NCBI RefSeq assembly: GCF_034314085.1
Contig: NZ_JAVIWI010000001.1
Span: 2,976,001-3,040,000 of the forward strand
Reading direction: 5' to 3'
DNA length: 64,000 bases
Source: Undibacterium sp. 5I1
GTDB lineage: Bacteria > Pseudomonadota > Gammaproteobacteria > Burkholderiales > Burkholderiaceae_D
Below, one piece after another: positions 16,911-26,738 of the stretch. Within the stretch, counting starts at the first letter, position 1. Each line of letters begins with the position of its first letter. The notes under the pieces are model-generated. The model did not search any database, was not told the DNA's origin, and saw nothing but the letters and a program-made list of their open reading frames with translations. The position numbers and the translations under genes were made by a program.

Positions 16911-18593
16911 TTACGCTGCCTTCTTTTCATCTCGCAATTCACGGCGCAAAATTTTTCCGACATTGGTTTTTGGCAGATCCATGCGGAACTCAATGTATTT
17001 CGGTTTTTTGTATGCAGTGAACTGTTCTTTGCAATACGCCATTAACTGATCGACAGTGAGCGCCGGATCTTTGCGTACCACAAACAGTTTAACGGCCTCG
17101 CCTGAGTTGGCATCTGGTACGCCGACACAAGCGCACTCCAATACGCCCGGGTGCAAGGCGACAACGCCTTCGATCTCATTTGGATATACGTTAAAACCGG
17201 ATACCAAAATCATGTCTTTTTTACGATCCACAATCGTGGTGTAACCACGTGCATCCATAATACCAACGTCGCCAGATTTGAAGAAGCCATCGGCAGTCAT
17301 GACCTTGGCTGTTTCATCCGGACGATTCCAATAACCGACCATGACTTGCGGGCCGCGGATCGCGATTTCGCCCGGTTGTCCCAAAAGTACAGGGTTACCG
17401 TCGTCATCCAAAATAGCGATCTCAGTAGACGGAATAGGCAAGCCTATCGTGCCAGAGAATTCTTTGGTCGTTACCGGATTGCCGGTTGCAACAGGCGATG
17501 TCTCAGACAAACCATAACCTTCAGAAATCGCGCAGCCAGTGACTTTAAGCCATTTGTCGGCAACCGCTTTTTGTACTGCCATACCGCCGCCACTACAAAT
17601 TTGGTAACCAGAGAAATCCAGTTTGGCAAACTCAGGATTATTCAGTAAGCCGTTGTACAAGGTGTTAACCGCCGGGAAAATATTGACCTTGTACTTGGCC
17701 AGTTCCTTGATAAAGCCGGGCATATCGCGGGGATTAGGAATCAACAGATTCAGCGCACCGATGCGAGTGCCAAGTAAGCTGCAGACGGTCAACGCAAAGA
17801 TATGATAAAGAGGCAAAGCGCAAACGATGGTCTTTTGTTGAGTCATATCCTGACCCTGCATACCAGGTGCAAGCCATGCTTCGTTTTGCAGAATATTGGC
17901 GATGACATTACGGTGTGTCAGCGTCGCACCTTTCGATACACCAGTGGTGCCGCCGGTGTACTGTAAAAACGCAACGTCATCGTGACCAATGCTGACAGGA
18001 TTAAATGTCAGGCGCCCCGACTCTGCGAGAACTTGCTTAAAGCGAATCGCGTTGGGCAAAGAAAAAGCAGGTACCATTTTTTTGATATTGCGCACGACAA
18101 AATTGACGATCATGCCTTTAAGGCCACCCAACATATCGCCCATACTGGCAACGACCACATGCTTAATCGCGGTTTTATCAATCACTTGTGCCAAGGTGTG
18201 CGCAAAGTTTTCCAGAATAAAAATCGCCTCTGCACCAGAGTCTTTTAACTGATGCTCTAACTCACGTGGCGTGTACAAGGGGTTGACGTTGACGACGGTA
18301 TAACCAGCGCGCAACACGGCGGCCATAACAACAGGATATTGCAGTACATTTGGCATCATGATCGCGACGCGCGCACCTTTTGCCAGACCTTTATTTTGCA
18401 ACCATGCACCCATTTTTTGGGACAAGGTATCTAGCTCGCCGTAAGTCAGAAACTTGTCCATACAAACGTAGGCATTACGTGCCGCGTATTTTTGGAAAGC
18501 TTCTTCCAGCAATTGCACCAGCGATTTATATTGTGAAAAATCGATTTCTTCCGGTACGCCTTGCGGGTACGATTTAAGCCAAAACTTATCCAT
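16911..18593 (-). CDS. fadD: Long-chain fatty acid-CoA ligase
   Basis: Activates free fatty acids to acyl-CoA with ATP at the inner membrane, feeding beta-oxidation. It has 560 residues, like E. coli FadD. The AMP-binding P-loop is YTGGTTGVSKGATLTH near 210-225; EGYGLSETSP and the GDVGIMD and DRKKDMILVSGFNVYPNEIE motifs follow. The C-terminal lysine region is NVGKILRRELR. The start at 18593 (MDKFWLKSYP) has AAGGAAAA in front; the 21-residue upstream extension is not conserved. It forms a single-gene unit. Confidence 0.93.
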   Translation of the reverse strand: MDKFWLKSYPQGVPEEIDFSQYKSLVQLLEEAFQKYAARNAYVCMDKFLTYGELDTLSQKMGAWLQNKGLAKGARVAIMMPNVLQYPVVMAAVLRAGYTVVNVNPLYTPRELEHQLKDSGAEAIFILENFAHTLAQVIDKTAIKHVVVASMGDMLGGLKGMIVNFVVRNIKKMVPAFSLPNAIRFKQVLAESGRLTFNPVSIGHDDVAFLQYTGGTTGVSKGATLTHRNVIANILQNEAWLAPGMQGQDMTQQKTIVCALPLYHIFALTVCSLLGTRIGALNLLIPNPRDMPGFIKELAKYKVNIFPAVNTLYNGLLNNPEFAKLDFSGYQICSGGGMAVQKAVADKWLKVTGCAISEGYGLSETSPVATGNPVTTKEFSGTIGLPIPSTEIAILDDDGNPVLLGQPGEIAIRGPQVMVGYWNRPDETAKVMTADGFFKSGDVGIMDARGYTTIVDRKKDMILVSGFNVYPNEIEGVVALHPGVLECACVGVPDANSGEAVKLFVVRKDPALTVDQLMAYCKEQFTAYKKPKYIEFRMDLPKTNVGKILRRELRDEKKAA

Positions 18594-18971
18594 GCTGTTT
18601 TCCTTGTCTCTGATTGTTGTTTTGATCGCGTGATGATTCATGCAAGCGGTGCACATGGGAGCCTCGAATTAATACAACTCTCGCGTGCTTCTTATACACC
18701 TCATAATACTTTGCACTTGCCTACTTTTAATTAGCTCGATGCTTCGCGCAGAATGCGCGCGAAATAGATGTACAACCGCTGTAGTCGCTAGTATTGACAT
18801 TATGCAGATAATTGATGCTAGCGCCTAGGAGAAATCTAGGCAAGTCTTTTGCAAATAAGTCGAACGCACACTCTACAATTTGCTGCGACGCACAATGCAA
18901 TTTCATCCTTGCGCGTCGCTTAAGTTCAATCAAAATGCACTAAGGGAACCGATGACAAAGCTAACAACTGA
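18594..18971. other. Intergenic region upstream of fadD
   Basis: About 380 bp between two leftward genes. It should carry the fadD promoter and the ndh 3' end. A small CGCGCA/TGCGCG hairpin lies near 18748-18762. No confident FadR-like operator, promoter or gene was seen. Confidence 0.45.
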
Positions 18972-20336
18972 TTAGTGCAACTTAATCCGGGGATTGCGCA
19001 CCCTATCAATTGTTTCCGCCCAGGTGGATAGCCATGTATGAAACAAGCCATTGACAGCAACCTGGTGGTTTTTGTGCAGTGACCAATACATCCATTTGGC
19101 GAGAGTACCTTCAATGAAGACCGAGCCATTTGCCAGTGCGCCCATTAAACTGCCGACTGTAGTGTAGTTGCCTAACGAGACCAGAGAACCATAATCTTTG
19201 TAGGTGAACTCTTTTAGCGATTTTCCCTGCAACATCCGGCTTAGAGAATCTGCCAACAGACTTGCTTGCTGATGCGCAGATTGGGCGCGGGGCGGGACCG
19301 TCGGTAAGCCCTCGCCTTGCGGGCAGGCGCAACAGTCGCCAAGAGCAAAAATCGATGTATCACGTGTGGTTTGCAAAGTCCGGTGCACGACTAACTGATT
19401 GATGCGGTTGGTTTCCAGACCGTCCAGATCTTTTAAAAATTCTGGCGCCTTAATCCCTGCCGCCCAAACGACAATGCCACTGGGGATAAATTTTCCGCTA
19501 GACATGCTGACACCTTCTTTGGTGACTTCTACCACACGTTCGTTGGTATGCACTTCTACTGCAATACTGCGTAATTCACGGGCAACTGCGTCGGATAAGC
19601 GCTCTGGCAGCATCTGTAACAAACGCGGAGCCGCATCCACGATGACGATTTTTAAATCTTTTTCCGGATGAAAATTGACCAGTCCATAACTAGATAAAAT
19701 TTTAGTCGTCATGTGCAGTTCGGCAGCCAGCTCCACCCCCGTAGCGCCGCCACCGATGATCGTCACTGTGAAGCGTCCTTCACCAGATTGCTGCGCTTGT
19801 GTTTGCGCACGTAAGCAGCAATTGACTAGCTTCTGGTGGAAGCGTTCTGCCGCGGGAAGCGAGTCCAGCATGATGCTATTCTCGCGCGCACCCGGCGTAC
19901 CAAAATCATTGGTCTGGCTACCTAACGCAATCACCAGACTATCGTAAGCAATCGCCTGACGCGGCAGCAATTCACTACCATCTTCATCACAGGTCGCGGA
20001 GAGATAAATTTCTTTCTTCTCTCTGCTCAGACCATCCATACGCCCTAAGCGAAACTCAAAATGATTCGAGCGCGCCAGTGCGAAATACTCGCGCTCGTCC
20101 GCATGACTGTCCAAAGTGCCTGCAGCGACTTGATGCAATAAAGGCTTCCATAAATGAGTGCGGCTAGCATCAATCAAAGTGATGATTGCTTTCTTTTTTC
20201 TACCTAATTTTTTACCAAGCCTGACCGCCAACTCTAAACCACCGGCACCGCCGCCGACGATAGTAATTTTATGCAAACCGGCTGCTTGATTTTTTGCTTG
20301 ATTTTCTGTGTTGCTCTTTACTTGGATAGTACTCAC
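18972..20336 (-). CDS. ndh: Type II NADH:quinone oxidoreductase
   Basis: Single-subunit, non-proton-pumping NADH dehydrogenase on the inner face of the membrane, passing electrons to ubiquinone. It has 454 residues. Two Rossmann motifs are visible: GGGAGG at 28-33 for FAD and VTIIGGGATGVELAAELH for NADH. VVWAAGIKAPEFL and ALGDCCACP are further family signatures. A short C-terminal segment would associate with the membrane. The start codon is GTG at 20336, set by AAGGAG 5 bp upstream. It gives the cell an alternative to complex I. Confidence 0.9.
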   Translation of the reverse strand: MSTIQVKSNTENQAKNQAAGLHKITIVGGGAGGLELAVRLGKKLGRKKKAIITLIDASRTHLWKPLLHQVAAGTLDSHADEREYFALARSNHFEFRLGRMDGLSREKKEIYLSATCDEDGSELLPRQAIAYDSLVIALGSQTNDFGTPGARENSIMLDSLPAAERFHQKLVNCCLRAQTQAQQSGEGRFTVTIIGGGATGVELAAELHMTTKILSSYGLVNFHPEKDLKIVIVDAAPRLLQMLPERLSDAVARELRSIAVEVHTNERVVEVTKEGVSMSSGKFIPSGIVVWAAGIKAPEFLKDLDGLETNRINQLVVHRTLQTTRDTSIFALGDCCACPQGEGLPTVPPRAQSAHQQASLLADSLSRMLQGKSLKEFTYKDYGSLVSLGNYTTVGSLMGALANGSVFIEGTLAKWMYWSLHKNHQVAVNGLFHTWLSTWAETIDRVRNPRIKLH

Positions 20337-20752
20337 GGCAGCTCCTTAAAGTTAAAAACATATTTCATCCTTGACTGATTAATACCGACTGAAAATCAGT
20401 GATGAAATAGGCTTTAAAAAAGACTTTAGAAGCGATCAATACTTAGTTGAAAATTAGAATCAGATAAAAATTGATACGCCAAAGTAAGTCAAGGCTGCTA
20501 TTTGTCAGCAACTATACACAAAGATAATTGCAAATTAGCATCTCTATAATTTTATGCCGTTTAAATAGAACGACGAAGACCCTTTTTATGAAGTATTCAG
20601 AAAACCAAACTATCATTAAGTCAACCTAGATAGATAAAAATATTCTGATTTTAGGTCAAGTATTTTGCTAATTATTTAGGCACATTTCAGGTAGAATACT
20701 TTTCCTTGCCGATCTGGCTTTTCGCTACTCTCTACCCCAATTTATCTCCATT
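20337..20752. other. Divergent intergenic region between ndh and dusB
   Basis: 416 AT-rich base pairs that must hold promoters for both genes. A TAGAAT at about 20692 may be a dusB -10 box. No structured element or gene was recognised. Confidence 0.4.
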
Positions 20753-21763
20753 ATGCAAATCGGATCCCATCAGTTGCGGAATAATCTTTTTGTTGCGCCC
20801 ATGGCTGGCGTGACGGACAGACCGTTTCGCCAGCTATGTAAAGAGTTGGGTGCTGGTTATGCGGTATCTGAAATGGCGGCGTCGAATCCAAAGTTGTGGG
20901 ATACCGAGAAGTCTTCGCGCCGCACCAATCACGAAGGTGAGATGGAGCCAAAAGCCGTTCAGATCGCCGGAGCAGATCCGACTATGCTGGCGGAATGTGC
21001 CAAGCATAATGTGGACAGAGGTGCGCAGATTATTGATATCAATATGGGCTGCCCGGTCAAAAAAGTCTGTAACGCCTGGTGCGGTTCGGCGCTGCTACAA
21101 AATGAAAAACTGGTCGCAACGATTTTAGAAGCGGTTGTCAATGCGGTCGATGTGCCGGTCACGTTGAAGTTTCGTACTGGCTGGGACAGAGCCAACAAAA
21201 ACGCCTTGAATATCGCACGCATTGCCGAATCCGCAGGGATCGCCATGCTGACGCTGCATGGGCGTACTCGTGCAGACGGCTATAAAGGCGATGCAGAATA
21301 CGAGACTATCGCCGCCGTCAAAGCAGCAGTCAATATTCCGGTAGTTGCCAACGGCGATATCACGACACCAGAAAAAGCCAAGTATGTTCTACAAGTGACA
21401 GGTGCAGACGCGATCATGATAGGTCGCGCGGCACAAGGACGACCGTGGATATTCCGCGAGATCGAACACTTCCTGAAAACCGGCACTTATTTACCAGCCC
21501 CGATGGTGTCCGAAGTCAGCCGTTTGATGGATGCACATTTACGCGCTCACTATGCTTTCTACGGTGAATTCATGGGAGTACGAACGGCGCGCAAGCATAT
21601 AGGTTGGTATGTACAAGATTTAGTTGGTGGCGAAGATTTTCGACAAGAGATGAATTTACTAACCTCATGCGAAGACCAGTTAGATGCAGTAAAAATGTTT
21701 TTTGATCGTCAGACCAGCGAGCGGTTACAATACCGCCCCTCCGAAGAAAAGTTGGCAGCGTAG
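20753..21763 (+). CDS. dusB: tRNA-dihydrouridine synthase B
   Basis: FMN-dependent enzyme reducing uridine to dihydrouridine in the tRNA D-loop. It has 336 residues with an N-terminal TIM barrel. APMAGVTDRPFR opens the barrel, NMGCPVKKVCNAWCGSALL holds the catalytic cysteine (the second Cys region), and LHGRTRADGYKG plus ANGDITTPEKA bind substrate and FMN. IMIGRAAQGRPW is another hallmark. fis follows 113 bp downstream; dusB-fis is a conserved operon in proteobacteria, where dusB translation influences Fis levels. Confidence 0.95.
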   Translation: MQIGSHQLRNNLFVAPMAGVTDRPFRQLCKELGAGYAVSEMAASNPKLWDTEKSSRRTNHEGEMEPKAVQIAGADPTMLAECAKHNVDRGAQIIDINMGCPVKKVCNAWCGSALLQNEKLVATILEAVVNAVDVPVTLKFRTGWDRANKNALNIARIAESAGIAMLTLHGRTRADGYKGDAEYETIAAVKAAVNIPVVANGDITTPEKAKYVLQVTGADAIMIGRAAQGRPWIFREIEHFLKTGTYLPAPMVSEVSRLMDAHLRAHYAFYGEFMGVRTARKHIGWYVQDLVGGEDFRQEMNLLTSCEDQLDAVKMFFDRQTSERLQYRPSEEKLAA

Positions 21764-21876
21764 TTCATTTTTTCTGTTTTCATCTTCGTCAAAAGCGAAA
21801 GAGAAACAGTAGGGATTTAAGAAAAAACGTATTCAACAAGAATAAGTCAAACAAGCACTGATAGAAAATTAAAAGC

Positions 21877-22110
21877 ATGAGCAAAGATAGCATTCAAGAA
21901 GCCGTTCACAAAAATTTGGAAAAATACTTCCGTGATCTGGGAGAACAACCTGCCTCCAATATTTACGATATGGTCGTGTTGGCTGTAGAAAAACCAATGT
22001 TAGAAATGGTCATGACCCGAGCGGAAAGCAATCAATCACAAGCAGCAGATATGCTGGGCATCAACCGCAATACGTTACGTAAAAAGTTACAGCAACACGG
22101 CTTGCTGTAA
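21877..22110 (+). CDS. fis: DNA-binding protein Fis
   Basis: Nucleoid-associated protein of 77 residues, somewhat shorter at the N terminus than E. coli Fis (98), as is usual in betaproteobacteria. The C-terminal helix-turn-helix NQSQAADMLGINRNTLRKKLQQHGLL is complete. The mobile N-terminal beta arm used for Hin/Gin activation appears reduced. It is co-oriented with dusB upstream and purH downstream. Confidence 0.94.
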   Translation: MSKDSIQEAVHKNLEKYFRDLGEQPASNIYDMVVLAVEKPMLEMVMTRAESNQSQAADMLGINRNTLRKKLQQHGLL

Positions 22111-22207
22111 TAGCCAGCTAGCATCAAAGGCGTGGGCAGATCTCGCAACTCCTGATCTGTTTTTGCTACCGAATTCTTCCACTTCACAAGCTCCTTAGCT
22201 CCTTATC

Positions 22208-23773
22208 ATGATCAAACAAGCTCTCATCTCCGTCTCCGACAAGACCGGCATTCTTGAGTTCGCACGTGCGCTGTCCGGCATGGGTGTCAAGTTATTGTCC
22301 ACGGGTGGTACGGCAAAACTACTGGCCGACAACGGTTTGCCAGTGACCGAGGTTGCTGACTACACCGGTTTCCCTGAAATGCTGGATGGTCGTGTAAAGA
22401 CTTTGCATCCGAAAGTCCATGGCGGAATTCTGGCGCGGCGTGATTTTCCTGAGCATGTAGCTGCATTAGAAAAGCATGGTATTCCGACCATCGATATGGT
22501 GGTCGTCAATCTGTACCCGTTCCAGCAAACCGTTGCTAAAGGCGAATGTTCTTTGGAAGACGCGATTGAGAATATCGATATCGGTGGTCCAACGATGTTG
22601 CGCTCGTCCGCCAAGAATCATAAAGATGTTGTGGTGATCGTTGACCCTAGCGACTATCAGGTCGTGCTGGATGAAATGACAGCAAATCAAAACGTCGTCA
22701 GCTACGATACTAAATTCACGTTAGCGAAAAAGGTATTTGCGCATACCGCGCAATACGATGGTGCGATCACCAATTATCTGACTAGTCTCGGCGAAGATAA
22801 AGTGCATGCGACTCGCAGCAGCTATCCACAAACGCTGAACCTGCATTTTGAAAAAGTACAGGAAATGCGTTACGGCGAAAACCCGCATCAGTCCGCTGCG
22901 TTCTACCGCGATCTGATTAGCCTGGATGGGTCACTGGCGAATTACACGCAATTGCAAGGTAAAGAACTGTCGTACAACAACATCGCTGATGCCGATGCTG
23001 CTTGGGAATGCGTCAAATCCTTCGCGGAATCCGCTTGCGTGATCGTCAAACATGCAAACCCGTGCGGCGTTGCCTTAGGTGCGACTCCATTTGAAGCCTA
23101 TAGCAAAGCTCTGCAAACGGACCCGACTTCCGCGTTCGGCGGCATTATCGCCTTCAACCGTGAACTTGACGGCAAAGCTGCTGAGATCGTTGCAAAACAA
23201 TTTGTTGAAGTGCTGATCGCACCGTCATTTACTGCCGAAGCCAAACAAATTTTTGCAGCAAAACAAAATGTGCGTTTGCTAGAAATTTCTTTGGGCAAGG
23301 GCATCAATACCTACGACCTTAAACGTGTTGGCGGCGGCCTGCTGGTACAGGCACCAGATTCTAAAAATGTAGGCGCTGAAGAATTACGGGTAGTCTCAAA
23401 ACTGCAACCAACGCCACAACAAATGGCAGATATGATGTTTGCATGGCGCGTTGCCAAATTTGTGAAATCAAATGCGATCGTCTTCTGTGGCAATGGCATG
23501 ACACTCGGCGTTGGTGCTGGCCAGATGAGCCGTATTGATTCTGCCCGCATAGCATCGATCAAAGCACAAAATGCTGGCTTGACGCTGACCGGTTCAGCAG
23601 TAGCATCCGACGCATTTTTCCCGTTCCGCGATGGCCTTGATGTAGTGGTCGATGCGGGTGCCACCTGCGTGATTCATCCAGGCGGCTCTATGCGTGATCA
23701 GGAGGTCATTGATGCGGCGGACGAACGCGGTGTTGTCATGATTTACACTGGCATACGTCATTTCCGTCATTAA
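22208..23773 (+). CDS. purH: Bifunctional AICAR transformylase / IMP cyclohydrolase
   Basis: Catalyses the last two steps of IMP synthesis in the cytoplasm. The N-terminal cyclohydrolase domain (about 1-195) begins with [18 protein letters not shown] and contains [10 protein letters not shown] and [14 protein letters not shown]. The C-terminal transformylase domain contains [31 protein letters not shown] (catalytic Lys-His pair) and [25 protein letters not shown]. At 521 residues it is full length. Its position between fis and ruvC is common in Burkholderiales. Confidence 0.96.
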   Translation: MIKQALISVSDKTGILEFARALSGMGVKLLSTGGTAKLLADNGLPVTEVADYTGFPEMLDGRVKTLHPKVHGGILARRDFPEHVAALEKHGIPTIDMVVVNLYPFQQTVAKGECSLEDAIENIDIGGPTMLRSSAKNHKDVVVIVDPSDYQVVLDEMTANQNVVSYDTKFTLAKKVFAHTAQYDGAITNYLTSLGEDKVHATRSSYPQTLNLHFEKVQEMRYGENPHQSAAFYRDLISLDGSLANYTQLQGKELSYNNIADADAAWECVKSFAESACVIVKHANPCGVALGATPFEAYSKALQTDPTSAFGGIIAFNRELDGKAAEIVAKQFVEVLIAPSFTAEAKQIFAAKQNVRLLEISLGKGINTYDLKRVGGGLLVQAPDSKNVGAEELRVVSKLQPTPQQMADMMFAWRVAKFVKSNAIVFCGNGMTLGVGAGQMSRIDSARIASIKAQNAGLTLTGSAVASDAFFPFRDGLDVVVDAGATCVIHPGGSMRDQEVIDAADERGVVMIYTGIRHFRH

Positions 23774-23860
23774 TACTGCATTCATGCATCCCTTCAAAAA
23801 TCATCCCATGTGCGACGTCATCACTACGTATTCATGTGATCGATTTTTGGAGGTGCCTCG

Positions 23861-24372
23861 ATGAAAATTCTCGGCATAGACCCTGGCCTGCGCACTACCG
23901 GCTTTGGCGTCATCGATAAACAAGGTAGCAAGTTAACCTACATCGCTTCCGGTACGATTAAAACGGCAGACGAATCCTTGCCAGAACGCCTCAAAACCAT
24001 TATCAGCCCGATTGCGCAGCGGTAGAAAAAGTCTTCGTCAATGTCAATCCCCAGTCAACGCTGTTGCTAGGACAAGCCCGCGGAGCGGCGATCTGCGCTT
24101 TAGTGAGTGCTGACCTCACCGTTGCGGAATATACGGCGCTGCAAGTCAAGCAAGGCGTGGTCGGCCACGGCAAAGCAAAAAAAGAACAAGTACAAGATAT
24201 GGTGCAACGGCTGTTAAGCTTGTCTGGCATGCCTAGCACTGATGCGGCGGATGCATTGGGTGTTGCGATTTGTCATGCGCACAGCGGCGATACTTTAGCC
24301 ATGCTGGGCAAGCTCGCACCTGCGTTAGCAAAAAAAGGCTTGCGAGTACGTGCCGGGCGCCTGATAGGATAG
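23861..24372 (+). pseudogene. ruvC: Holliday junction resolvase RuvC, disrupted by internal deletion and frameshift
   Basis: The frame opens at 23861 after GGAGG and reads a normal RuvC N terminus ([17 protein letters not shown], with catalytic Asp7) through LPERLKTII. It then stops at a TAG at 24022-24024. The remaining protein ([28 protein letters not shown] and on to 24372) is in another frame, from 24001. By comparison with E. coli RuvC about ten residues are missing between KTII and YQPD. The frame change requires a loss of 3n+1 bases, so about 28 or 31 bp. All catalytic acids (Asp7, VEKVF Glu, TDAADAL Asp pair) survive but in two frames. Either a true pseudogene or an assembly fault. 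ruvA and ruvB downstream are intact. Confidence 0.88.
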
Positions 24373-24474
24373 GTTATCATTACTGTTTATTTATACAGTA
24401 ATGCGCGTTGTGATTATGCGCTGCAATTCTGTGCTGCAATTTTCCTCCAAGTTAAGCTAGCTAAAAGGGCTGCC

Positions 24475-25056
24475 ATGATAGGTCGTATCGCAGGTATTCT
24501 GCTCGAAAAAAATCCCCCTCAGTTATTGGTTGACTGCCAAGGCGTCGGTTATGACGTTGACGTCCCGATGAGTACATTTTATAACTTGCCTGCGCTAGGC
24601 GAGAAAGTCGTCTTGCTGACACACCTTGCCATTCGTGAAGATGCGCATGTTTTGTTTGGCTTTGGCAGCGCAGAAGAACGCAGCACGTTTCGCCAGTTAA
24701 TCAAAATCAGTGGTGTTGGCGCACGCACGGCGCTGTCCATTTTGTCTGGCATGTCAGTCAGCGATCTGGCGCAAGCGATTACTTTACAAGAGGCAAGTCG
24801 GCTAACTCGCGTCCCGGGCATAGGCAAAAAAACTGCCGAGCGTTTATTACTGGAACTCAAAGGTAAATTGGGCGCAGATATTGGTGCCAGTGCTGGCGGC
24901 ATTGCCATGCACGACCATCAGTCTGACATACTCAATGCCTTGTTAGCGCTGGGTTACTCCGACAAAGAAGCCTTGCTGGCGCTGAAGACTTTGCCGGCTG
25001 GCACTGGCGTTTCTGACGGTATCAAGCTGGCCCTGAAATCTCTGTCGAAAAGCTAA
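24475..25056 (+). CDS. ruvA: Holliday junction branch migration protein RuvA
   Basis: Tetrameric protein that binds four-way junctions and loads RuvB. It has 193 residues, full length. Domain I is [28 protein letters not shown]. Two helix-hairpin-helix motifs follow: [18 protein letters not shown] and [19 protein letters not shown]. The C-terminal domain III ([16 protein letters not shown]) contacts RuvB. AAAGGG precedes the ATG. ruvB starts 6 bp after its stop, so the two are translated from one message. Confidence 0.96.
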   Translation: MIGRIAGILLEKNPPQLLVDCQGVGYDVDVPMSTFYNLPALGEKVVLLTHLAIREDAHVLFGFGSAEERSTFRQLIKISGVGARTALSILSGMSVSDLAQAITLQEASRLTRVPGIGKKTAERLLLELKGKLGADIGASAGGIAMHDHQSDILNALLALGYSDKEALLALKTLPAGTGVSDGIKLALKSLSKS

Positions 25057-25062
25057 TCCATC

Positions 25063-26136
25063 ATGAGCATCCAAACCGATAACTTCAGTAGCACGAACAA
25101 TCTGAGCGACACCCGCATTATCGCGGCGACACCTGCATCACCGAATGAAGAAGCGATCGAGCGAGCGCTTCGTCCCAAACAATTGGATGAGTATGTCGGG
25201 CAAGAAAAAATCCGCGGTCAGTTAGAGATTTTTATCACCGCTGCCAGACAGCGCAAAGAAGCACTCGATCATACTTTGCTGTTCGGTCCACCAGGCTTAG
25301 GCAAAACCACACTGGCACACATTATTGCGCGTGAAATGGGTGTCAATTTGCGTCAAACCTCGGGGCCGGTATTGGAGCGCGCAGGAGATTTAGCCGCTCT
25401 ATTAACCAATCTGGAAGCGAATGACGTCTTGTTTATCGACGAGATTCATCGTTTGTCGCCTGTGGTGGAAGAAATTTTATACCCGGCGCTGGAAGACTAT
25501 CAGATCGACATCATGATCGGTGAAGGCCCCGCAGCACGCTCGGTTAAACTGGATCTGCAGCCATTCACCTTAGTTGGTGCAACTACCCGTGCGGGCATGC
25601 TGACCAACCCCTTGCGCGACCGTTTTGGCATCGTGGCACGCCTAGAATTTTATACTGCAGAAGAATTAACCCGCATCGTGACACGCTCGGCATCTTTGCT
25701 TAACGCCCCTATCAATCCCGATGGCGCGTATGAAATCGCTAAACGTGCGCGTGGCACACCGCGTATCGCCAATCGTCTGCTGCGCAGAGTCAGAGATTAT
25801 GCCGAGGTAAAAGGCAATGGCGACATCACTAAAAATATCGCCGACGCGGCTCTCAAAATGCTGGACGTTGATAGCGTCGGATTTGATGTAATGGACAGAA
25901 AATTACTGGAAGCCATTTTATTTAAATTTGGCGGCGGTCCTGTCGGTCTGGACAATGTAGCGGCAGCGATCGGCGAAGAGCGCGATACGATCGAAGACGT
26001 GTTAGAACCTTATCTAATACAACAAGGCTATTTGCAGCGCACCCCTCGCGGACGCATCGCAACGCCTTCAGCCTATGAGCACTTTGGGGTTGCAGTACCT
26101 AGAACCAATCCTAATGGTGAGCTTTGGGGAAGTTAG
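25063..26136 (+). CDS. ruvB: Holliday junction branch migration ATPase RuvB
   Basis: AAA+ motor that drives branch migration on RuvA-bound junctions. It has 357 residues. Walker A is GPPGLGKTT, Walker B FIDEIHRL, sensor 1 GATTRAGML and sensor 2 [16 protein letters not shown]. The C-terminal winged-helix domain ends with [16 protein letters not shown]. It is intact although the upstream ruvC is broken, so junctions could be migrated but resolved only by another nuclease or route. Confidence 0.96.
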   Translation: MSIQTDNFSSTNNLSDTRIIAATPASPNEEAIERALRPKQLDEYVGQEKIRGQLEIFITAARQRKEALDHTLLFGPPGLGKTTLAHIIAREMGVNLRQTSGPVLERAGDLAALLTNLEANDVLFIDEIHRLSPVVEEILYPALEDYQIDIMIGEGPAARSVKLDLQPFTLVGATTRAGMLTNPLRDRFGIVARLEFYTAEELTRIVTRSASLLNAPINPDGAYEIAKRARGTPRIANRLLRRVRDYAEVKGNGDITKNIADAALKMLDVDSVGFDVMDRKLLEAILFKFGGGPVGLDNVAAAIGEERDTIEDVLEPYLIQQGYLQRTPRGRIATPSAYEHFGVAVPRTNPNGELWGS

Positions 26137-26297
26137 ATACGACTAAGACTTTAGCTAGCTCAGCCGAGCAAAAGCTTGATAGTTGGCGTGTCGCAAAAAA
26201 GTTATTCCAGTCAATGAAGTGTTTTGACTCCCTTAAAAATAATGAGCTGGACTCGTCATGCCAGAGCATACAAATCAAGCAAATTCGCGCCTAAATT

Positions 26298-26384
26298 AAT
26301 ATACTCCCCATAATTTTCATAAAAATAAGCCTAATGAGCAGGATATACATGGACGATTAAATATACACCCAGTGAGTATATATT
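26298..26384 (-). repeat. TATACTCC repeat, copy 4 (reverse)
   Basis: Opposite orientation to copies 1-3. Read on the minus strand, ends are ATATACTCACTGGG and ATGGGGAGTATATT. TGTATATTTAATCGTCCA is conserved; the TGGRC arm of the first hairpin is lost, while TTATTTTTATGAAAATTA keeps the second hairpin. It lies downstream of ruvB. Confidence 0.82.
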
Positions 26385-26473
26385 TATTGATCGAACTCAT
26401 TACTAACGTGAAGCCTGATGACAAGGATAAATTTAACTACAAATTCTTACCCCTTAAGCATCTAATCTGCATA

Positions 26474-26556
26474 CTCAGGGCAATGTAGACATTAAACCAA
26501 ATTGTCGTGATAAAACTAATTGAGTGATTTGGAGCAAGCCCTGAGGTAGCTTTTTT
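26474..26556 (+). ncRNA. Candidate structured small RNA or leader hairpin
   Basis: CTCAGGGC (26474-26481) pairs with GCCCTGAG (26538-26545). Nested inside, CCAAAT (26497-26502) pairs with ATTTGG (26527-26532). GTAGCTTTTTT follows at once, resembling an intrinsic terminator tail. No promoter was identified and no known RNA family was recognised, so this is a structural candidate only. Confidence 0.3.
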
Positions 26557-26738
26557 AGCTTCGGTAATTTTTTGCAAAAAATATGCCCCCCTTTATATTG
26601 CCCTCTGGTAAAAGTGGTACGCACTGAACCGCAGTAAGCTCGGCATAACTCAGTTTTTTTGCCTCACATGTAGCTTGCAGCTTGCGAATTCAGTGCTCCT
26701 CGCCCACAATAAGGACTCCCTAAAAACTTGGCGCTATC

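Larger units (their letters stand above)
26137..26738. other. Intergenic region after ruvB with repeat copy 4 and a candidate small RNA
   Basis: Six hundred bases without a credible protein gene. They contain repeat copy 4 (26298-26384) and a nested hairpin ending in a T tract (26474-26556). Bases 26557-26738 lead into the hydratase gene; a distinct promoter was not identified. Confidence 0.5.
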
